Notes under the pieces: model-generated
What the model was told of the DNA's origin: nothing
Seen by the model: the letters and a program-made list of their open reading frames with translations, nothing else
Databases searched by the model: none
Shown here: piece by piece, positions 13,681 through 22,100 of the stretch
How positions within the stretch are numbered: position 1 is the stretch's first letter
Layout: each line of letters begins with the position of its first letter
NCBI GenBank assembly: GCA_013398015.1
Contig: VZRR01013430.1
Span: forward strand, 974,643-1,038,642
Reading direction: 5' to 3'
Length of the DNA stretch: 64,000 bases
Source: Oreocharis arfaki
Taxonomy: Eukaryota > Chordata > Aves > Passeriformes > Paramythiidae
Program-made: the position numbers and the translations under genes

Positions 13681-13896
13681 ACTTTGAATACTTGTAAGGA
13701 GCAATAAACAAATCAGAACCAATAACATCATGTTACTTTTCATACCATAAGAGGCTCCCCTTCCTTTTTTAAATAGAAGCTGGAAATCAGTAGGTTTGGA
13801 TTTTGCATTGATTCTGATTTCTATCCGAGCATTTATTTCTAGCCCCTCTTGAGCTGGCTGCTCCCTGTGGCACTCAGAGCTTATTATCAAGTTCTC
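13681..13896 (-). other. Candidate exon with signal-peptide/anchor-like hydrophobic stretch
   Basis: On the minus strand an acceptor-like site (a long poly-T tract then ATTCCTAG, cutting before GAGAAC at 13896) and a consensus donor GTAAGT (13680-13675) enclose 216 bp, exactly 72 codons, with no stop in the continuous frame. An ATG at 13743 opens 21 codons reading MKSNMMLLVLICLLLLTSIQ then S, a short basic start followed by a hydrophobic core typical of signal peptides or signal anchors; the donor falls right after it, in phase 0. A TATTTAAAAAA word lies about 25 bp before the ATG. I could not match it to a known protein, and no partner exon is evident. Poly-T tracts and hydrophobic frames are common by chance in AT-rich DNA, so this may well be a pseudo-exon. 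Confidence 0.18.
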
Positions 13897-16039
13897 CTAG
13901 GAATAAAAAAAAAAACAAATCAAGTGTGTGCTCTCATTTAGACACCAACTGAGCTGTGCCAGCAATTGAAAGCCTGGCTTATTCCAAGCCTGAAACTTGG
14001 CTGCATTTGTTAGAGTGCCCCTTAAAGGAGGACACTGTCATCCAGAGGAATAATCCTCACCCTAAGAACATCAGGTTACAGCATTCCCTGTTCCTTATCT
14101 TCTCATCATTAACATTCTGTATTCTATATTCTGAAAAAAAAAATAGCAATTGTTATTTTTTCCTATTGGAAGATATGGTTTCTCTCTTTAGCTGGCCCTT
14201 CACCAGCTGATCATCTTGTCCTAAACCCTAAAAAAGTGGACAGACATGCCAAGGTACCATTAAGCACAGTTATCCTCTGAATTTTGCTCCTAAACTGCAG
14301 CCAAAGGCAAAGTCTGTGTGTGGTAGTTTCACTCACTATCTACTAATTTCCATCCCAACTGGCAAAGGAGGAGCACAGGAGCAGATTACTCTGATTTTCC
14401 AAGTAGGTCATTCACTCTTCAAGCACAGAGTGGCTGAGTTCTGAAGGAACACTCACACAGCAGTGGCAGCTGTTGTCAAGAGCATCAGCCTCTCCCAGCT
14501 CTGCAATGCCACAACGACATTTTACATCTGCCCTGCTTTGATCCAGAGCAGATTTAAAATGATTCAGGACATCCCTTCACCTGCCAGTGCCTTCCCACCA
14601 GGGTGTCACCCCATCACTCACAGCTCAGCTACATCAATATCTGTCAGTGCAGCTTCACAAAGTTCATATTTTCCACTGTTGGTTGTTACTTTCTGTGTCT
14701 CTGAATTTCAGCTCATAACTTCTGCTCCTCACACACGCTCCGTGGGCTTCAGTGTGCTGGCTTTAACACAAGTGCCATGAAAGTGATGGGAAAAAGTGAC
14801 CCACAGAAATTCAGTGATTTCAACCTTCAGCTTTTTCAGTCTGTAACATTCCCATACAAAAAAAAGAGAAAAAGCTATATCAAATCTTCTAAATTTAGCA
14901 GGTCATTCTCCACTTCCTGATCAAAGGTTTTCCCAGAAAGGCTCGTGGGACCAGGTTTAAGCTACAAGCAAATGGACACAGCTCCTGTTACTGTTTTCCA
15001 AATTTCAACTATTTCAAAGACAACATTTTGTGGAAAACAGCGCTCACAAAGAGGAATAAAAGGTAGACTCACCATCATGCTCTTCCAGGGAGTGAGGGGA
15101 AAAAATGAGCATTTCCAACCATCCCACTAATGCTTTTTACCTTCTGCTGCTCTCAGCAACTCATGAAACAAGGCTTGTTGTTTCAACAAAGAGTTGTCTA
15201 CCAGAGGCAGAAAATCAAGAGGATTTCATTAGCTATGGCCTTAAAATGACTCAGATATACAACATTCTGGTAAAAAAAATAAGGTTTTTTCTTAATTCTT
15301 CCTTCATAATCTGGATCATCCAATCATTCTCTGCTGCTCACCAGAAATGTTATACTCATTCAAATGGGAGAGCCACTGAAATAAATGTGTAAGCAGTTTG
15401 CATTAAAAATAATAGGTTCTGACTTTCCAGCAGTTTAATAAACTATTATGAAAATATTCTTACTTAAGAATAATAATAAAATGTTAAAGCTCTCTGAAGG
15501 CTTCAAAACTTATTTTAATTGTGTGTGCATGACTGGTAATTGCTTCTCTCCCAACAACACTCTGTGTGTAATTTGATTATCTTAAACCATGAAGGACAAA
15601 ACCTTTACTTCAACACATTTAAAAAAAAAAAAATCTGGCAAAAGAAATCCATAAATAATTAGATCTCATCAACACATAACTCCTGGCACACTACACTATT
15701 GATAATTGAACTTATGACTAATGCTGGAATAGAAGTATTATGTTAATGATTTATGAAAGAACTATCCTTGTGCAACTCTTTCATTTCCTCATGGAAATAA
15801 AACTATTCCATATTTTTAATAATACATCATTTCATTTCCTACAAGATATTCCCAAATGATGCTAAATGCTAGTAATGTTTATAATGTTTTTCCAGCACAC
15901 TCTTTTTCGAGTGGTAATTACAACTTGATATTTTCCTCCTCTCTTTCACCACGACTTTTACTCCCCTATGACTATTACTGTAAGAAAACTCTGTTATTTG
16001 CTTCAGTACGAGGGATTTGGGTGAGTTTAAGTGAGGATA
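13897..16039. other. Unique AT-rich non-coding DNA
   Basis: No gene or transposon is recognised. Between about 15380 and 15860 the sequence is strongly AT-rich, with AATAATAATAAAA words and a poly-A run near 15619-15632. It gives way abruptly to GC-richer DNA after about 16040. Confidence 0.55.
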
Positions 16040-16593
16040 AGAATTTTAGGTTGCTTTTGGGGAGCTGCCATGGCTCATCCTCAGGATCAGCCTTGTGAGG
16101 GGCCCTGCTCAGCGCTGGTGGGGTTTGCTTGGCAGGAGCTCTTGCAGGCAGGGCTGCATCAGTCCTTCCAGCCACAGGGGTCTGTCAGCTGGAGGACAGG
16201 ACGTGGTTTAACCAATGAAGCCCCTAAACACTTGTCTTTGGTCCTTGGGTCCCTGTTTCCATCCCTCACCACACCCAAACCCCCGATCCCAGAGTGCACT
16301 CCTGGATCACACACGCAGCGCCAAGCTCACAGTGAGAGCTGTCCCTGGAACCACGCTGATCTCGTACAGCCATTAATTTATACAGCTCCTTGGGGTTCCC
16401 CAAACACTGCATCAAAACTGGGTCTGTGGTGAAGCCTGTGCAGGTCGCTGTGGATGGCATCCCCTCCTCCAGCGTCCCCCCAGAGGCTGCGCTCAGCCCC
16501 ACGGCCCGCGGCAGCACGGCCGTCCAGCAGCGCCAGCCCCAGCTGCGGCCCCAGGGCCAACGCACGGCACTGCTCTCCAGCTGGGCACTGAGA
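16040..16593. other. GC-rich left flank of the minisatellite, CpG-dense at its right end
   Basis: GC content climbs from about 16040. From about 16465 to 16575 CpG dinucleotides become frequent (words such as GGCCCGCGGCAGCACGGCCG), unlike nearly all of the window. Frames are open on both strands, but I see no domain. Precursor-like words (CACTG, CTCTCCAGCTGGGCACTGAG) just before 16594 look like diverged relatives of the repeat unit. It could be a small unmethylated or formerly unmethylated patch, or the GC-rich edge that often accompanies bird minisatellites. Confidence 0.4.
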
Positions 16594-18229
16594 CACTGAC
16601 CACAGCTCTGTGTGTGACCATCCTGCCAGCACTGACCACAGCTCTGTGACCATCCTGCCAGCACTGACCACAGCTCTGTGACCATCCTGCCAGCACTGAC
16701 CACAGCTCTGTGACCATCCTGCCAGCACTGACCACAGCTCTGTGACCATCCTGCCAGCACTGACCACAGCTCTGTGACCATCCTGCCAGCACTGACCACA
16801 GCTCTGTGACCATCCTGCCAGCACTGACCACAGCTCTGTGACCATCCTGCCAGCACTGACCACAGCTCTGTGACCATCCTGCCAGCACTGACCACAGCTC
16901 TGTGACCATCCTGCCAGCACTGACCACAGCTCTGTGACCATCCTGCCAGCACTGACCACAGCTCTGTGACCATCCTGCCAGCACTGACCACAGCTCTGTG
17001 ACCATCCTGCCAGCACTGACCACAGCTCTGTGACCATCCTGCCAGCACTGACCACAGCTCTGTGACCATCCTGCCAGCACTGACCACAGCTCTGTGACCA
17101 TCCTGCCAGCACTGACCACAGCTCTGTGACCATCCTGCCAGCACTGACCACAGCTCTGTGACCATCCTGCCAGCACTGACCACAGCTCTGTGACCATCCT
17201 GCCAGCACTGACCACAGCTCTGTGACCATCCTGCCAGCACTGACCACAGCTCTGTGACCATCCTGCCAGCACTGACCACAGCTCTGTGACCATCCTGCCA
17301 GCACTGACCACAGCTCTGTGACCATCCTGCCAGCACTGACCACAGCTCTGTGACCATCCTGCCAGCACTGACCACAGCTCTGTGACCATCCTGCCAGCAC
17401 TGACCACAGCTCTGTGACCATCCTGCCAGCACTGACCACAGCTCTGTGACCATCCTGCCAGCACTGACCACAGCTCTGTGACCATCCTGCCAGCACTGAC
17501 CACAGCTCTGTGACCATCCTGCCAGCACTGACCACAGCTCTGTGACCATCCTGCCAGCACTGACCACAGCTCTGTGACCATCCTGCCAGCACTGACCACA
17601 GCTCTGTGACCATCCTGCCAGCACTGACCACAGCTCTGTGACCATCCTGCCAGCACTGACCACAGCTCTGTGACCATCCTGCCAGCACTGACCACAGCTC
17701 TGTGACCATCCTGCCAGCACTGACCACAGCTCTGTGACCATCCTGCCAGCACTGACCACAGCTCTGTGACCATCCTGCCAGCACTGACCACAGCTCTGTG
17801 ACCATCCTGCCAGCACTGACCACAGCTCTGTGACCATCCTGCCAGCACTGACCACAGCTCTGTGACCATCCTGCCAGCACTGACCACAGCTCTGTGACCA
17901 TCCTGCCAGCACTGACCACAGCTCTGTGACCATCCTGCCAGCACTGACCACAGCTCTGTGACCATCCTGCCAGCACTGACCACAGCTCTGTGACCATCCT
18001 GCCAGCACTGACCACAGCTCTGTGACCATCCTGCCAGCACTGACCACAGCTCTGTGACCATCCTGCCAGCACTGACCACAGCTCTGTGACCATCCTGCCA
18101 GCACTGACCACAGCTCTGTGACCATCCTGCCAGCACTGACCACAGCTCTGTGACCATCCTGCCAGCACTGACCACAGCTCTGTGACCATCCTGCCAGCAC
18201 TGACCACAGCTCCCTGTGTGACCGTCCAG
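16594..18229. repeat. 32-bp minisatellite, about 51 copies, 49 of them identical
   Basis: Tandem array of about 1.64 kb. The first copy (16594-16629) carries an extra TGTG and is 36 bp. From 16630 to 18197 there are 49 consecutive 32-bp units (1568 bp) in which I find no difference. A final diverged copy (18198-18229) also carries a 4-bp insertion and further changes. Each unit starts CACTGACCACAG and ends CCTGCCAG. It contains TGACCA twice, 14 bp apart, and a CACAG-CT-CTGTG mini-hairpin. Composition is 13 C, 6 G, 7 A and 6 T, with no CpG. The plus strand has stops in all frames. The minus strand has none, so three long frames run through the array. Identical interior with divergent ends is the usual sign of recent expansion or homogenisation; the true copy number may differ if the assembly collapsed or extended it. 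Confidence 0.97.
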
Positions 18230-18285
18230 CCAATTCCTCATCCACCAAGTACCCCAAGTGTGAAACCCACTTCTCTCCCTTTCAG

Positions 18286-18395
18286 AGCCAAGGATGGGCT
18301 CTGCTGTGTGGGACAGTGCCAAAGCTTTGCACAAGTGCAGCTGGATGGCATCTCTTACTTGTCCCTTACTCATCAGTGCTGTAACTCTGTCACAG
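18286..18395 (+). other. Candidate cysteine-rich exon just after the minisatellite
   Basis: A strong acceptor-like site (CTTCTCTCCCTTTCAG, cutting before 18286) and a donor-like site (CACAG then GTGTGA at 18396) enclose 110 bp. One frame reads AKDGLCCVGQCQSFAQVQLD and continues to HQCCNSVTG, with a CC...C...CC spacing that looks like part of a secreted, disulphide-bonded module. Entry would be phase 2 and exit phase 1. A second frame is open too and contains an ATG (MGSAVWDSAKAL...), so coding in either is uncertain. It starts 56 bp beyond the last repeat copy. I cannot match it to a named domain. It is an exon-like hypothesis only. Confidence 0.18.
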
Positions 18396-18955
18396 GTGTG
18401 ATTTTCCCCCAGTGAAATCAAGCTGGCTGTCACCAATCACCTATTCCATTGCATAGTTTCCAAGAATATGCAATCATACAGTATTTAAAGATCATGTAGA
18501 ACCTGCACTCTGGCAAGGCTGCTGGAAACAGACTTGCAAACTCCTAAAAAGGACAGAAAAAAAAAAATCCCTAAACTTGTACTTTTAATGTCTGGAGACA
18601 ATGGAAATAAGGGTAAATTTAATTCATGAGGTTTTTTCAGTGTATACCAAGAAGCATGAAAAGATCCTTAATTTATTTCTTCTTACAGCTTAGTGTAAAG
18701 GTAAATAGACTATCCATTAGGTTTAAAATTGTATTTCATCAATTCCATTGGATAGCCAAGACCTTATCATCACAATATTGGTTAAAGTATGGCAGCAGCA
18801 AATGTCATGTCTGTCAGGCTCTAGTGTTCTGAGCCAATCCGTGTTAGATTTACTCTGAGTAAATGTCAGTGCTATCGAGAGCTCCCAGAAAAAGCAGATT
18901 TTTCTTTACAGACAAGCATTTAACAATAAATTGTCTGGCTAGTACAACAGCAGCA
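18396..18955. other. Unique AT-rich non-coding DNA
   Basis: Nothing recognisable. GC content falls back to the window background immediately after the exon-like segment, so the GC-rich island ends at about 18420. Confidence 0.55.
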
Positions 18956-18961
18956 AGCTAA

Positions 18962-18991
18962 TGACTCAGTCTTGCTTCCTGGGATGACTCA
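18962..18991. promoter_or_regulatory. Pair of AP-1 consensus sites
   Basis: TGACTCA, the consensus of FOS/JUN dimers, occurs exactly at 18962-18968 and again at 18985-18991, with starts 23 bp apart. They lie 75-100 bp upstream of the ATG at 19066. Two exact 7-mers this close are uncommon by chance, but binding and activity are inferences. Confidence 0.35.
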
Positions 18992-19065
18992 AAAGCTGTT
19001 ACACGACTGATTTCTCATCTCACGCAGGTCTCACGCTGTTACTGCTACCTCTGCTCCACTCCAAG

Positions 19066-19311
19066 ATGACATTTACCAAATGGCTGCATGTCCTGGTCTG
19101 TGTGTGCCTGGGGTTTTCAGCCACCCCAATGTGCTTCAGAGAGGTCCACTTTATCAGTTACCTGAGGCAGGAAAACTCCACAGGGTCAGGTCAAGGTTTA
19201 CACAATCTGACACCTCCTCTCCTTACAGAGCCTGTCCTGAGCAAACAGGACCTGGCCAGCTGGGCCAGACATGCAGCATTATTCGGAACTGAAAAGCAAC
19301 CAGAGAGCTAA
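19066..19311 (+). other. Short ATG frame with signal-peptide-like start
   Basis: An ATG with A at -3 (CCAAGATGA) opens 81 codons ending in TAA. The first 20 residues read MTFTKWLHVLVCVCLGFSAT: a short basic start, a hydrophobic core and a small-residue exit, as in secretory signal peptides. The remainder is polar, with NST and NLT potential glycosylation sequons, and shows no family I know. Two AP-1 consensus sites lie just upstream, and an acceptor-like CTCATCTCACGCAG precedes it at about 19027. No polyadenylation signal or further exon is evident. Short hydrophobic frames occur by chance, so this is a weak candidate. Confidence 0.15.
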
Positions 19312-22100
19312 GCTGGAGCTGGGAATGGCCCTCCCAGTGATGCCAGGCAGGTCCTGCCTCTCCAAACACCATTCAGAGAAAGTTCATTCATTACTTGAGC
19401 CATTACAGCTGACACATGCTCCTATTATCGCCCAGTGGCAATTCTCACAGAGTAGACATGCAGACAGCTGAGATAATTCTCCATTACCTGTTTATCTCAT
19501 CTGTGACCTCTCAGTGCTCCACAGTAGGAAGGGAGCTGCAGGTAACTGAGAGTTTCTGAGCTGCTAGAGGTTGGGTTGCAGTAAAGGTAAAGTAATGCAT
19601 TGACTCCAGACTTTCTTTCGAGAAGGAATTCACCTGCAGACTGCACTTGAGCATTGGCACCTGAGTTTCCATTGCTTCCATGTCCCAGACACTCAAAGGA
19701 CTGAAAAAGGAATCTCGCTCTGAAAAGGTCTTTGTGACTGTGTGCTTTGAGGAAGAGAAGATCCGATATCTTGGGGTTTAGAGGAGTGTGTGCCTTGCAG
19801 AAAAGACAACCCACACCTCTGGGGTTTAGAGGAGTCGCAACGAAAGTCCTCTTTCAGGTTATCAGAGCTTATTCCATCTAAGAGTTTGCCGGGAAGGCGG
19901 CTTGTTAGCACTGTCTGGCAGAGAACAGTCAAGCAGAGAAGGAATTTCACTCAGAGCTCAAACAGCAGCTCTGTGGCTTGTCTGCAAATTTGAACAGGAG
20001 GACAAAAGTGAAAACAAAGACAAGTTGAGCAGGTTTATAAAAGACACGATTCCCTGCCGTTCTGGGGAGGTGCACCATAAAAGTGACATCCCTGGCAAAG
20101 CAGCCTGTCATCTTAGGGAGTGTGACAGCAGACATCGCTCCGGGCTCTGGAGCTGCTTTCTGTGACAAAATAAACCAACAAATGCAACCATTTTGTAATC
20201 AGAATGGTGCTGGATTGTGGCCCATAATGCAGGATTTAACCACCTTCTCTGCCAGGGAACAAGCTCTGCCTGAGGAAAACTCCCAATTTCTTCACTGCTG
20301 CACACACACAATGCCTCAGTAGGGCCTCACCACACAAGCTGTTCTGGCTGTAGTTTGAACAGATGAATAGGATTTCTGCTCTCAGCTCTTAAAAGATCCC
20401 CTAAATCTAAGCTACATATTACTACAAAGTAGTTTTCCTCCTAGACCTGCTCTTTCTGTACCCTTTGTGAGCACCTGGTGACTTCTGGATAGAGATTAGA
20501 AATCATCTTTAACCCAGACAGGCGCTTCCAAGTAGGTGTTCAATTACGTCCTGCCTCAGCTCTCGAGAGAGCAGATTTTACTTTCATTGGTACAACTGGT
20601 GCACAGATGACAACACTATTTGGAAAAGAGAGTTGATGTTTAACCACTGGGTCACGTACAAATCAGAGATCTCTCAGCTGCACAGTGGAGAAGATTATGG
20701 ATGTGTGTAAGTTTAATGAACAGCAGATTTGACACATTTCTTAACCCTAGGATATCTCTCCTTCCTATACTCCAGGAAAATGGATCAATCTGTAGCCAAT
20801 GTTTCTGTAAGGCCATCTGTTAGATACATCCACCTCTTTTGGAAACGATCTTCAGCAGTTAAAACTTACTCTTGAAAAAAATAGAAACAAAAAATGTACA
20901 TCTCACAGTATTTCCTCTTACATTGCGTCCATTTTATGCATTACTTATTTACAATCACCTACAGACTCTTACTCTATTTTAGCCTCTAGACCAAATCCTT
21001 CTACCTTGCATATTTTACATCTGCTTTAATAAAGTTCACTACCCAGGTTCTCTGGAAATTCCCATGAAGATTTCCTTTCTTGTACATTCAAAGACAACAC
21101 ACAGAAATTGAAAGGGTTTCCTATTTCTGTTACAACTCAAAAAGACATTTTAGATAAAGTTCCTGCTGGTTCTCAGAAACAGCTGAAGGGTTGAACCTGA
21201 AGTCAGGAAGTACAGTCCAATTTTTAGTTTACTCTCATGAGCTAGAAGGTATTATCTAGAGAGGAAAACGTTCTATAAATATTTGCACATACAGACAGAA
21301 ATGGAAAAGCAGCAATAACGTTACAAGTCTGTGAAAGGACTAAATGCAGGAGCTCAGAAATCACAGGTGAAGGGCAGCAAGGGTTTGTTCTGTTCTTGGT
21401 TTTGTGAAGGGAAATTTGTCTTAGAGAAGACAAGGTTTTAAGTGGAGAATGTCATCCAAAAAATCTAAAGGCCCTGAGTAACTGTCTGAGCCTAATGGGT
21501 CTGAAGAGTTTGTAGTAGTTTAAGTAAAACATGGTTATTAGGTGTCTGAATGTAACTATATAATATCTCAACTCCTGCATAATTTGAATTTATACATTTT
21601 CTTCATGGAACACAAGTCACAAATTAAAAATATAGATAGGAATCTTAAGAACCTTGTTAGACGACATCAGGAACCAAAGGAATTAAAATCAGGGTGTTCT
21701 TTCCTGCTGCCATTCATTTCCTACACTAAATGATATAATTCCAAATTCAAAATAAATGCTCTTGGATGATAAGAAAAAATAACTAGTGGGTGACATATGG
21801 GGATATGCATCCAATCACTTGGTATTTACCTTGCTGTAAAAATCTTTTTAAACAAATTGCTGTCTAACATACATCTCGTGGAAGTGAGGAGAGACAAAAT
21901 TAGACCCAGGGAATAGAAAGTTTGAGAAGAGAGGGGGATTTAGAGACAATTTTTGATTCAGATATCTGTCAGCACCTTGTAGTTTAGGAAGCCTTCCTCA
22001 AGTCTTCCTGTTTCCCAGCAGATTACCTCTGGTAGTGATAAATCACAATCAGTGGAAGATGAGGTTTTCTCTTGAGCAAGAAGAAGGGGAAAAAAATAAA
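19312..22100. other. Unique DNA, frame-rich at 19.5-20.3 kb, otherwise featureless
   Basis: Between about 19500 and 20330 several frames of 60-105 codons overlap on both strands. The most protein-like one on the minus strand (from 19950) begins at GTG, not ATG. The 15-bp word GGGGTTTAGAGGAGT is repeated at 19773-19787 and 19821-19835. Beyond 20330 the sequence is AT-rich, with nothing recognised. Confidence 0.5.

Noticed and set aside
16594..18229. CRISPR-like array
   Set aside because: The units are directly adjacent with no unique spacers, and the sequence is vertebrate. It is a minisatellite.
16266..18436. Three overlapping minus-strand frames of 609-663 codons across the minisatellite
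   Set aside because: They exist in all three frames because the 32-bp unit has no stop on that strand. The non-repeat ends show no domain, and at least one frame begins at a non-ATG codon, so I do not call a gene.
19693..19950. Minus-strand frame with a leader-like start (KFLLCLTVLCQTVLTS)
   Set aside because: The first codon is GTG, not ATG, with no other start ahead of the hydrophobic part and no splice support. Its internal SSKPQ repeat comes from a 15-bp DNA duplication.
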